Below, piece by piece: positions 1 through 6,247 of a stretch of 9,497 nucleotides of DNA. The translations under genes were made by a program, and so were the position numbers. The stretch lies in NCBI GenBank assembly GCA_046566095.1, contig JBKHXI010000167.1, forward strand, positions 1 to 9,497. Reading direction: 5' to 3'. Numbering within the stretch: position 1 is the first letter of the stretch; each line of letters opens with the position of its first letter. The stretch comes from CAMPJU01 sp046566095 (lineage in GTDB: Bacteria > Pseudomonadota > Gammaproteobacteria > Xanthomonadales > Xanthomonadaceae). The notes beneath the pieces are model-generated. The model worked only from the letters and a program-made list of their open reading frames with translations, had not been told where the DNA came from and did not search any database.

Positions 1-782
1 CCGAACGCGGCCAGCTTCGGCGCCGAGCCGATGAACAGCGTGATCGGCGTCGGCGCGCCGTGGTAGACGTCCGGCAGCCACATGTGGAACGGCGCGGCGC
101 CGAACTTGAAGGCGATGCCCGCCACCACGAACACCACGCCCGTGAGCAGCAGCGTGCGCGAATCGCCGGCGGCGGTCATGGCCGCCAGCTGGATCGCATC
201 CAGGTCCAGGCTGCCGGTGGCGCCGTAGACCAGCGACAGCCCGTACAGCAGCATGCCCGAGGCCAGCGCCCCGAGCACGAAGTACTTGATCGCCGCCTCG
301 GAGGCCAGCGGGCTGTCGCGGTCGGTCGCCACCAGCGCGTACTGGCACAGCGCCAGCAGCTCCAGGCCCACGTACAGCATCGGCAGGCTGCCGGCCGAGA
401 CCATCAGCATCATGCCGACGGTCGCGAACATCACCAGCACCGGCACCTCGCCGCGGTACAGCCCGCGCTCGCGCAGGAACGGCCAGATGTAGACCAGCGA
501 CAGCGCGCCCACGCCCAGGATCGCGACCTTGAGCACGTCGGCCATGGTGTCGCGCACGAACATGTTCTCGAGCACCACCCCGTGGCCGCCGACGCCGGCG
601 ACGACCAGGGCCGCGGTCGCCAGCAGGAACGCGATCGCCAGCAGCTGGGTGACGATCCGGCGGCGGTCATCGAGGAACAGGTCGAGCATCAGCAGCGCGA
701 ACGCGCCCCCGACCAGCAGCAGCTCGGGCGCGAGCGGCGCGATGTCGGCGAGGGAACGTACGGGCGGGGTCATCGGCGTCAT
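1..782 (-). CDS. nuoN: NADH-quinone oxidoreductase subunit N (3' end beyond window)
   Basis: Membrane subunit of complex I, one of three Mrp-antiporter-like proton channels. The window holds the first 260 codons and the frame is still open at base 1. The protein is strongly hydrophobic with several membrane segments. Key charged residues of the family are visible: Glu141 in GLELLAL, Lys166 in AIKYF, Lys226 in the FKFGAAPFHMWLPDVYHGAP signature, and Lys256 in APKLAAF. Glu141, Lys226 and Lys256 appear to match E. coli Glu133, Lys217 and Lys247. I chose the ATG at 782 because a GGAAA (791-795) lies 8 bases upstream. An in-frame ATG at 773 would give a protein three residues shorter but has no well-placed ribosome binding site. 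It is the last gene of the usual nuoA-N order. It is separated from nuoM by a palindromic repeat instead of the usual tight junction. The identification is secure; only the exact start is open. Confidence 0.95.
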   Translation of the reverse strand, partial: MTPMTPPVRSLADIAPLAPELLLVGGAFALLMLDLFLDDRRRIVTQLLAIAFLLATAALVVAGVGGHGVVLENMFVRDTMADVLKVAILGVGALSLVYIWPFLRERGLYRGEVPVLVMFATVGMMLMVSAGSLPMLYVGLELLALCQYALVATDRDSPLASEAAIKYFVLGALASGMLLYGLSLVYGATGSLDLDAIQLAAMTAAGDSRTLLLTGVVFVVAGIAFKFGAAPFHMWLPDVYHGAPTPITLFIGSAPKLAAF

Positions 783-790
783 CGGGATTG

Positions 791-795
791 TTTCC
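791..795 (-). promoter_or_regulatory. Probable ribosome binding site of nuoN
   Basis: GGAAA on the minus strand, 8 bases before the ATG at 782 and 17 bases before the alternative ATG at 773. Its spacing favours the upstream start. It is a weak match to the consensus and lies between nuoN and the palindromic repeat at 803-879. Confidence 0.4.
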
Positions 796-802
796 GGTTA
801 CC

Positions 803-879
803 TGTCGTTCCGAACGCAGTGGGGAATCCGCCGGTCGCGGCTTCCGAAAAGCAGGTTCCTCGCGATGCTCGGAACGACA
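803..879. repeat. Short dispersed-type repeat with terminal inverted repeats
   Basis: A 77-base element bounded by perfect 11-base inverted repeats: TGTCGTTCCGA at 803-813 and TCGGAACGACA at 869-879. Weaker inverted similarity continues inward (GGGGAATC on one arm, GAGGAACC on the other arm read from its own end). It begins 4 bases after the nuoM stop codon and takes up most of the nuoM-nuoN gap. In the nuo transcript it could fold into a long imperfect hairpin. Spurious translation of this type of sequence gives peptides such as SERSGES and CVRNDR. I recognise these as hallmarks of a palindromic repeat scattered between genes in many proteobacteria, a resemblance recalled and not searched. 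No terminator-like T run follows it. Confidence 0.7.
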
Positions 880-883
880 TGCA

Positions 884-2413
884 TCACAGCTTGCTCGCCG
901 CCAGCTGGCCGGCCAGCTGCGCGATCGACGGTTCCATCAGGTCGGTCAGGGGCTTCGGGTACACGCCCAGCGCCAGCACGCCGATGGCGAACGCGCCCAG
1001 CACGATCCACTCGCGCGCATCCAGGTCCTTCAGCCCGGCCACCCTGGCGTTGGCGACCTCGCCGAAGATCACCCGCTTCACCAGCCACAGGGTGTAGGCG
1101 GCGCCGAGCACCAGGGTGGTCGCGGCGGCGAAGGCCACCAGCGGGTGGTACTGGAAGCTGGCCAGGATCACCATGAACTCGCCGACGAATCCGGAGGTGC
1201 CGGGCAGGCCGGAGTTGGCCATCGCGAACAGAACCATGAACGCGGCGAACCAGGGCATCACGTTGGCCACCCCGCCGTAGTCCCGGATCATGCGCGAGTG
1301 CATGCGGTCGTAGAGCACGCCGACGCAGGAGAACATCGCGCCGGAGATGAAGCCGTGGCTGACCATCTGCACCATCGCCCCCTGCAGGCCCAGGCGCGCG
1401 GCATCGGTGTTGCCGGTCTCGCGCACCAGCGCGAAGGCGATGAAGGTGCCCAGCGTGACGAAGCCCATGTGCGAGATCGACGAGTACGCGATCAGCTTCT
1501 TCATGTCCTCCTGCGCCAGCGCGACGAAGCCGATGTAGACCACCGCGATCAGGCTCAGCGCGATCACGAGCCAGGCGAACTCGTGCCCCGCGTCCGGCAC
1601 GATCGGCAGGCTGAAGCGCAGGAAGCCGTAGCCGCCGATCTTCAGCATGATCGCCGCCAGCACCACCGAGCCCCCGGTCGGCGCCTCCACGTGCGCGTCC
1701 GGCAGCCAGGTATGGACCGGGAACATCGGCACCTTGACCGCGAACGCCGCCAGGAACGCGAAGAACAGCCACGCCTGCTCGGTCATCGACAGCGGCAGCT
1801 GCGCCAGGTCCGCCAGCTGCCAGCTGCCGCCCTTCAGGTACAGGTAGACCAGCCCGACCAGCATGAACACCGAGCCGAGGAAGGTGTAGAGGAAGAACTT
1901 GACCGATGCGTACACCCGGCGCGGGCCGCCCCAGACGCCGATGATGATGAACATCGGGATCAGCATGCCCTCGAAGAACACGTAGAACAGCATCGCGTCC
2001 AGGGCCGAGAACACGCCGATCATCAGGCCCTCGAGCGCCAGCATCGCCGCGCCGTACTGGGAGACGCGCCGGTCCACCGAGCCCCATGCGCCGACCAGCA
2101 CCAGCACCGTGGTCAGCGTGGTCAGGGCGATCAGCGCCACCGAGATGCCGTCGGCGCCGAGCGCGTAGCGGATGTCGTAGGCGGGGATCCAGGCCCGCTG
2201 CTCCACGAACTGCATGCCGGACTGCGCGTAGTCGAAGCCGGTGAACAGCGGCACGGTCAGCGCCAGCGCCGCCAGCGCGAACGCGAGCGCGGTCCAGCGC
2301 GCCGCCCGCGGCCGCGCATTGCCCAGCAGCAGGGTCAGCGCGGCGCCCAGGATCGGCAACCAGATCAGCAGGCTCAGCAGGGGCAGGTTCGACACGTGGA
2401 AGGCTTCCGTCAT
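884..2413 (-). CDS. nuoM: NADH-quinone oxidoreductase subunit M
   Basis: Antiporter-like proton-pumping membrane subunit of complex I, located between NuoL and NuoN in the membrane arm. The 509 residues equal the usual family length. The sequence is almost entirely membrane helices. Family markers are Glu148 in FFEGMLIPM (E. coli Glu144), Lys227 in FAVKVPMFPVHTWLPDAHVEAPT (E. coli Lys234), Lys258 in MLKIGGYG (E. coli Lys265), the QEDMKKLIAYSSISHMG segment at 301-317, and Glu412 in SGFVGEF (E. coli Glu407). The ATG at 2413 gives a normal N terminus and lies 19 bases after the nuoL stop. The upstream bases are GC-rich with no clear purine-rich ribosome binding site, so translation may depend on ribosomes arriving from nuoL. 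The gene ends 4 bases before the palindromic repeat that separates it from nuoN. Confidence 0.98.
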   Translation of the reverse strand: MTEAFHVSNLPLLSLLIWLPILGAALTLLLGNARPRAARWTALAFALAALALTVPLFTGFDYAQSGMQFVEQRAWIPAYDIRYALGADGISVALIALTTLTTVLVLVGAWGSVDRRVSQYGAAMLALEGLMIGVFSALDAMLFYVFFEGMLIPMFIIIGVWGGPRRVYASVKFFLYTFLGSVFMLVGLVYLYLKGGSWQLADLAQLPLSMTEQAWLFFAFLAAFAVKVPMFPVHTWLPDAHVEAPTGGSVVLAAIMLKIGGYGFLRFSLPIVPDAGHEFAWLVIALSLIAVVYIGFVALAQEDMKKLIAYSSISHMGFVTLGTFIAFALVRETGNTDAARLGLQGAMVQMVSHGFISGAMFSCVGVLYDRMHSRMIRDYGGVANVMPWFAAFMVLFAMANSGLPGTSGFVGEFMVILASFQYHPLVAFAAATTLVLGAAYTLWLVKRVIFGEVANARVAGLKDLDAREWIVLGAFAIGVLALGVYPKPLTDLMEPSIAQLAGQLAASKL

Positions 2414-2432
2414 CGTTGGCGCCGGCGGGCGG

Positions 2433-4490
2433 TCATGCCCAGTACCGGATCAGCACGGCCAGCAGCAGGATCAGGCCGAGGATCATGGCGAAGGCGTAGT
2501 GGAACAGCAGGCCGGTCTGCGAGCGGCGGACCACGCCGGCAACGAAGTCGACCAGGCGCGCGCTGCCCTCGACCGCGACGCCGTCGATCGCGCGGCTGTC
2601 GATCGCGCGCGAGGTCCGGCCCAGCTGCAGCCCACCCCCGGCGAAGCCGCCGATCCACAGGTGGTCGGCCCAGTACTTGTTCTCCAGGACTTTCTTCGGC
2701 CAGGCCAGCAGCCGCGCGGCCCTGCCGGCCAGGTCCGGCCGCCACAGGTACATCGCCGTGGCCAGCAGGAAGCCGGCGAACGCGAGCCAGAACGCTGGTG
2801 CCACGAAGCCGTGCAGCGCGAACCCGACCGGTCCGTGCCACAGTTCCGCGCCCACCTGCGCCACCGTGTCGCGCGCGGCGTCCAGGTCGATCGCGCCCAG
2901 GAAGAACGGCAGCTGTTGCAGCTTTCCGGACCAGTCGGTGGCGAACAGCATCGGCCCGGCGGTGAAGAATCCGATCGCGACCGAGGGGATCGCCAGCAGC
3001 ACCAGCGGCAGCGTGACCACCCAGGGCGATTCGTGCGGCTCGACCGGCCCGTGGTGCCCATGGTGCCCGTGATCGTCCTGGTCGTGGTGCGCGGCATCGG
3101 CGTCGCGAAAGCGCTCCCTGCCGTGGAAGGTCAGGTACAGCAGCCGGAAGCTGTAGAACGCGGTCACGAACGCGCCCAGCAGCACCGCCCAGTAGCCGTA
3201 GTGCGCGATCCAGCCGCCGTGCGCCTGGGCGTGGTGCCCGGCCGCCTCGATGATCGTGTCCTTGGAGTAGAAGCCGCTGAAGAACGGCGTTCCCACCAGC
3301 GCCAGCGTGCCGATCAGGCAGGTGACGTAGGTGATCGGCATGTACCGGCGCAGGCCGCCCATCCGGCGCATGTCCTGCTCGTGGTGCATGCCGATGATCA
3401 CGCTGCCGGCGGCGAGGAACAGCAGCGCCTTGAAGAAGGCATGGGTCATCAGGTGGTAGACCGCCGCCGAGTAGGCCGAGACGCCCAGGGCAACGGTCAT
3501 GTAGCCGAGCTGCGACAGGGTCGAGTAGGCGACCACGCGCTTGATGTCGTTCTGCACGATGCCGATCAGGCCGGTGAAGAAGGCCGTGGTGGCGCCGATG
3601 AACAGCACGAAGGCCAGCGCGGTCTCGCTCAGCTCGAACAGCGGCGACATCCGCGCGACCATGAAGATGCCGGCGGTGACCATGGTCGCGGCGTGGATCA
3701 GCGCAGAGATCGGGGTCGGGCCCTCCATCGAGTCCGGCAGCCAGACGTGCAGCGGCACCTGCGCCGACTTGCCCATGGCGCCGACGAACAGGCACACGCA
3801 GATCAGGGTCGCCACCTGCCACTGGGTGCCGGTGAAGATCGATACGGTCGCGTTGCCGATCGTGGACGGCGCGTTGGCGAACACGGTCGCGTAGTCCAGC
3901 GTTCCGAACCAGTACAGCACCGCGGCGATGCCCAGCAGGAAGCCGAAGTCGCCAACCCGGTTGACCAGGAAGGCCTTGAGGTTGGCGAAGATCGCGCTGG
4001 GGCGCTTGAACCAGAACCCGATCAACAGGTACGAGACCAGGCCCACCGCCTCCCAGCCGAAGAACAGCTGCAGGAAGTTGTTGCTCATCACCAGCATGAG
4101 CATCGAGAAGGTGAACAGGCTGATGTAGCTGAAGAAGCGCTGGTAGCCGTCGTCGTCGGCCATGTAGCCGATGGTGTAGACGTGCACCAGCAGCGACACG
4201 AAGGTGACCACGACCATCATCATCGCGGCCAGCTTGTCGACCATGAAGCCGACGTGCGCCTCCAGGCCACCGACCCGGAACCAGGTGTAGACGTTCTCGT
4301 TGAACGGCGCCGCGCCCTGCAGCAGCTGCCACAGCACGTACATCGAAAGCGCGCAGCTGACCGCCACGCCGCCGATGGTGGCGCTGTGCGCCCCGACCCG
4401 GCCGATGCGGCGGCCGAACAGCCCGGCGACGACCGCGCCCAGCAGCGGCGCCAGGACGATGATCAGCAGATGGAGTTTTGAGATTGCCAT
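2433..4490 (-). CDS. nuoL: NADH-quinone oxidoreductase subunit L
   Basis: The most distal antiporter-like proton pump of complex I. It also carries the long amphipathic helix that runs along NuoM and NuoN. The 685 residues are slightly longer than the E. coli protein (about 613). Markers are Glu147 in GWEAVGLVSYLLIGFW, Lys241 in GAMGKSAQVPLHVWLPDSMEGPTP, His266 in ALIHAATMV, Lys354 in HAFFKALLFLAAGS, and the Lys410-Asp411 pair in GFYSKD. The C-terminal part (about 500-685) holds the lateral-helix region and a last membrane segment ending IRYWA. A His/Asp-rich loop occupies residues 465-486. The ATG at 4490 gives MAISKLHLLIIV, the expected hydrophobic start. A longer reading to 4688 would run through repeat DNA and is rejected. 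A weak GGAC precedes the start by 5 bases. The gene is set apart from nuoK by a 280-base repeat-bearing gap. Confidence 0.98.
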   Translation of the reverse strand: MAISKLHLLIIVLAPLLGAVVAGLFGRRIGRVGAHSATIGGVAVSCALSMYVLWQLLQGAAPFNENVYTWFRVGGLEAHVGFMVDKLAAMMMVVVTFVSLLVHVYTIGYMADDDGYQRFFSYISLFTFSMLMLVMSNNFLQLFFGWEAVGLVSYLLIGFWFKRPSAIFANLKAFLVNRVGDFGFLLGIAAVLYWFGTLDYATVFANAPSTIGNATVSIFTGTQWQVATLICVCLFVGAMGKSAQVPLHVWLPDSMEGPTPISALIHAATMVTAGIFMVARMSPLFELSETALAFVLFIGATTAFFTGLIGIVQNDIKRVVAYSTLSQLGYMTVALGVSAYSAAVYHLMTHAFFKALLFLAAGSVIIGMHHEQDMRRMGGLRRYMPITYVTCLIGTLALVGTPFFSGFYSKDTIIEAAGHHAQAHGGWIAHYGYWAVLLGAFVTAFYSFRLLYLTFHGRERFRDADAAHHDQDDHGHHGHHGPVEPHESPWVVTLPLVLLAIPSVAIGFFTAGPMLFATDWSGKLQQLPFFLGAIDLDAARDTVAQVGAELWHGPVGFALHGFVAPAFWLAFAGFLLATAMYLWRPDLAGRAARLLAWPKKVLENKYWADHLWIGGFAGGGLQLGRTSRAIDSRAIDGVAVEGSARLVDFVAGVVRRSQTGLLFHYAFAMILGLILLLAVLIRYWA

Positions 4491-4552
4491 TCGTTGTCCG
4501 TTGATCTGCCTGTCCGGAATCGCCCCTGTCCCGCCTCGCCAAGTTGTCCTTC

Positions 4553-4642
4553 CTGCCATCCATGGCGGTGCATCACCGGCTCCGGAGAGCCCGGCCCGGG
4601 CATCCTGCCCGGGCGTTCGCGCAGGCGCGAGCCAGTGGCTCG
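4553..4642 (-). repeat. Hairpin-rich direct repeat, copy proximal to nuoL
   Basis: Second copy in transcription order of a pair in the nuoK-nuoL gap. Read on the nuo strand it has four potential hairpins in order: CGAGCC-ACT-GGCTCG (4642-4628); a 9-base-pair stem GCCCGGGCA/TGCCCGGGC with a 3-base loop (4614-4594); GGCTC-TCCG-GAGCC (4591-4578); and CCGCCATGGATGGCAG (4568-4553), in which one stem pair is broken. It aligns with 4667-4758, with a 15-base identical block (GCCATCCATGGCGGT on the plus strand) at one end and a poorly conserved stretch of 12 bases next to it. Single-base insertions and deletions lie in hairpin 2's loop and in the linker before hairpin 2. It looks like a member of an intergenic palindromic repeat family; I cannot assign the family. 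Confidence 0.75.
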
Positions 4643-4666
4643 GGCCGTACCGCTCGAGTTCCCTCT

Positions 4667-4758
4667 CCGCCATCCATGGCGGTACCACGTGGGCCCCGGA
4701 GAGCCCTGCCCGGGCATCCGTGCCCGGGCGTTCGGCAGGCCGCGCGGCAGTGCCGCGC
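4667..4758 (-). repeat. Hairpin-rich direct repeat, copy proximal to nuoK
   Basis: First copy in transcription order, 114 bases from the other copy measured between identical blocks. The same four hairpins are present: GCGCGGC-ACT-GCCGCGC (4758-4742), GCCCGGGCA-CGGA-TGCCCGGGC (4729-4708), GGGCTC-TCCG-GGGCCC (4706-4691, with one G-T wobble on the nuo strand), and CCGCCATGGATGGCGG (4682-4667). Compared with 4553-4642, the ACT loop of the first hairpin is kept while two stem pairs change on both sides. The second stem is identical in both copies and only its loop differs. This pattern suggests selection on folding. The upstream flank extends the first hairpin into the larger structure at 4734-4770. 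Confidence 0.75.
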
Positions 4759-4770
4759 TAGCGGCCTGCC
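4734..4770 (-). other. Long hairpin immediately after the nuoK stop codon
   Basis: A perfect 10-base inverted repeat (GGCAGGCCGC at 4734-4743, GCGGCCTGCC at 4761-4770) encloses a 6-base-pair inner stem (GCGGCA/TGCCGC, 4744-4749 and 4751-4756). Only a 4-base bulge separates the two stems. The structure starts at the first base after the nuoK TGA. There is no T run behind it, so it does not look like a standard intrinsic terminator. A role as an RNA stability or partial read-through element between the J-K block and nuoL is inference. The inner stem can alternatively pair with its neighbours to give the 4742-4758 hairpin of the repeat. Confidence 0.6.
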
Positions 4771-5094
4771 TCACCCCTTCAGCGTGTCGATTTCGGCGAC
4801 GTTGATCGTGCCGCGGTTGCGGAACAGGGTGACCAGGATCGCCAGCCCGATCGCCGCCTCGGCCGCGGCCACCGTCAGGATGAAGAACACGAACACCTGG
4901 CCGGCGGCGTCGCCGAAGAAGCGCGAGAAGCCGATGAAGTTGATGTTGACCGCGAGCAGCATCAGCTCGATCGACATCAGCAGGATGATGACGTTCTTGC
5001 GGTTGAGGAAGATCCCCGCGACGCTGATGCAGAACAGCGCCGCGCCCAGCGCCAGGAAATGCCCCAGCGCAAGTCCGCTGCCGAGCATGCTCAT
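4771..5094 (-). CDS. nuoK: NADH-quinone oxidoreductase subunit K
   Basis: Small three-helix membrane subunit of complex I (ND4L homologue) that forms part of the proton translocation path next to NuoJ and NuoN. The 107 residues match the family size of about 100. The two functional membrane glutamates are present: Glu43 in MSIELML and Glu79 in AAAEAAIGLA, equivalent to E. coli Glu36 and Glu72. Helices are near residues 8-29, 34-57 and 67-91. The ATG at 5094 overlaps the nuoJ stop by 4 bases (ATGA) and has GGAGGG 6 bases upstream, which decides for it over the in-frame ATG at 5088. The stop codon is followed directly by a long hairpin and the repeat-bearing gap before nuoL. Confidence 0.97.
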   Translation of the reverse strand: MSMLGSGLALGHFLALGAALFCISVAGIFLNRKNVIILLMSIELMLLAVNINFIGFSRFFGDAAGQVFVFFILTVAAAEAAIGLAILVTLFRNRGTINVAEIDTLKG

Positions 5095-5750
5095 GCCCCG
5101 CCCTCCCCGTCGCCGCCGGCTGCCGGGAACCGGCGCGCGCCGGTGTCGATGCGCGGCTCGGCCGGCATCGACACCAGCCGCAGGCGGTCGGCGGCCCGCA
5201 CCCGCGACTGGTCGCCCGGGTTCTGCTTGCGCGTGCCCTCGCGCCGGCGCAGAGTCAGCATCACCGCCGCGATCACCGCCACCGTCAGGATCAGCGCGGC
5301 CACCTCGAACGGCAGCAGGAACCGGGTGAACAGCGTGCGCGCCAGCCAGGCGGTGTTGGACGCGTCCGCGGCCGCCGACGCCGCGTTCTCCGGGAACGGC
5401 TGCATCCGCGCCCCGATCCCGATCAGCGCCAGGATCTCCAGCAGCATCACCACCGCCACCGCCAGGCCCACCGGCAGGTAGCGCACGTAGCCTTCCCGCA
5501 GCGGCGCCACGTCGATGTCCAGCATCATCACCACGAACAGGAACAGCACCATCACCGCGCCGACGTAGACCAGGATCAGGGCCACGCCCAGGAACTCGGC
5601 CCCGGCCAGGATCCAGGTGCAGGCCACGGTGAAGAAGGTCAGCACCAGCCACAGCGCCGCGTGCACCGGGTTGCGCACGCCGATCACCGCGACCGCGGAC
5701 AGCACCGCGACGGTGGCGAAGGCGTAGAAGGCGAACAGTTCCAGGCTCAT
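5091..5750 (-). CDS. nuoJ: NADH-quinone oxidoreductase subunit J
   Basis: Membrane subunit of complex I (ND6 homologue) at the junction between the quinone module and the pumping subunits. The 219 residues are longer than the E. coli protein (about 184). The N-terminal part matches the family: VRNPVHAALWLVLTFF at 25-40, then the hallmark third helix at about 50-77 with GVALILVYVGAVMVLFLFVV. Later helices lie near 92-113 and 146-166. After residue 168 there is a roughly 50-residue basic, soluble tail rich in Arg, Pro and Gly. The ATG at 5750 lies 8 bases after the nuoI stop. No strong ribosome binding site is visible, only a weak GGTAAG overlapping the end of nuoI. The stop codon overlaps the nuoK start. 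The tail resembles what I recall for Xanthomonas NuoJ. Confidence 0.97.
   Translation of the reverse strand: MSLELFAFYAFATVAVLSAVAVIGVRNPVHAALWLVLTFFTVACTWILAGAEFLGVALILVYVGAVMVLFLFVVMMLDIDVAPLREGYVRYLPVGLAVAVVMLLEILALIGIGARMQPFPENAASAAADASNTAWLARTLFTRFLLPFEVAALILTVAVIAAVMLTLRRREGTRKQNPGDQSRVRAADRLRLVSMPAEPRIDTGARRFPAAGGDGEGGA
5101..5106 (-). promoter_or_regulatory. Ribosome binding site of nuoK
   Basis: GGAGGG on the minus strand, inside the last codons of nuoJ and 6 bases before the ATG at 5094. It is one of the clearest binding sites in the window and supports the 5094 start. The nuoK start then overlaps the nuoJ stop, which suggests translational coupling. Confidence 0.65.
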
Positions 5751-5758
5751 GTCGGTGC

Positions 5759-6247
5759 TTACCGGTAGGCGGCGTCGGCGGCGCGGCGCTCGGCGATCTC
5801 CGCCTCCAGGCGGTCGCCGATGGCCAGCAGCTGCGGCTTGGTCACGATGTTCTGGCCGCGCCGGTCGAAGTGGTATTCGTGGACGTGCGTCTCCACGATC
5901 GAGTCGACCGGGCAGCTCTCCTCGCAGAAGCCGCAGTAGATGCACTTGAACAGGTCGATGTCGTAGCGCGTGGTGCGGCGGGTGCCGTCGGCGCGCTGCT
6001 CCGAATCGATGGTGATGGCCAGCGCCGGGCACACCGCCTCGCACAGCTTGCAGGCGATGCAGCGCTCCTCGCCGTTCGGATAGCGGCGCAGCGCGTGCAG
6101 GCCGCGGAAGCGCGGCGACTGCGGGGTCTTCTCCATCGGGTACATCAGCGTGTACTTGGGACGGAACAGGTAGCGCAGGGTCAGGCCGAGCCCCTGGAGG
6201 AGCTCGAGCAGGAACAGGCTCTTGAACCAGCTGGCGATCTTGTCCAT
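5759..6247 (-). CDS. nuoI: NADH-quinone oxidoreductase subunit I (two [4Fe-4S] ferredoxin-type subunit)
   Basis: Hydrophilic subunit of complex I that passes electrons from NuoG toward the last cluster before quinone. Its 162 residues are normal for the family. Two classic CxxCxxCxxxCP motifs bind clusters N6a and N6b: Cys63, Cys66, Cys69 and Cys73, then Cys102, Cys105, Cys108 and Cys112. Each set donates its fourth cysteine to the other cluster, as in bacterial ferredoxins. The N-terminal 30 residues are amphipathic and probably contact the membrane arm. The segment SPRFRGLHALRRYPNGEERC (44-63) is typical of proteobacterial NuoI. The start ATG shares one base with the nuoH stop (TGATG), and GAGG lies 10 bases upstream. 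It ends in TAA, 8 bases before nuoJ. No key residue is missing. Confidence 0.98.
   Translation of the reverse strand: MDKIASWFKSLFLLELLQGLGLTLRYLFRPKYTLMYPMEKTPQSPRFRGLHALRRYPNGEERCIACKLCEAVCPALAITIDSEQRADGTRRTTRYDIDLFKCIYCGFCEESCPVDSIVETHVHEYHFDRRGQNIVTKPQLLAIGDRLEAEIAERRAADAAYR

Noticed and set aside
798..883. Short peptide MHVVPSIARNLLF...VRNDR downstream of nuoM as a gene
   Set aside because: It is the translation of the palindromic repeat at 803-879, and such peptides are known mis-annotations of this kind of element.
788..4481. Very long plus-strand open frames opposite nuoM and nuoL (788-2965 and 2241-4481)
   Set aside because: They lie antisense to two certain genes. Their translations are low-complexity Arg/His/Gln/Ala-rich and match no known fold. 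Long antisense frames are expected at this GC content.
4491..4688. N-terminally extended nuoL starting at 4688
   Set aside because: The extra 66 residues are translated repeat and gap sequence. The ATG at 4490 gives the normal hydrophobic NuoL start.
4734..4770. Intrinsic terminator after nuoK
   Set aside because: The stem is strong but no T-rich tract follows on the transcript strand, and nuoL-M-N continue in the same direction as part of the same complex.
4491..4770. Internal promoter for nuoL in the gap
   Set aside because: No convincing -35/-10 pair is visible; the region is GC-rich and dominated by hairpins. An unusual promoter cannot be excluded by eye.
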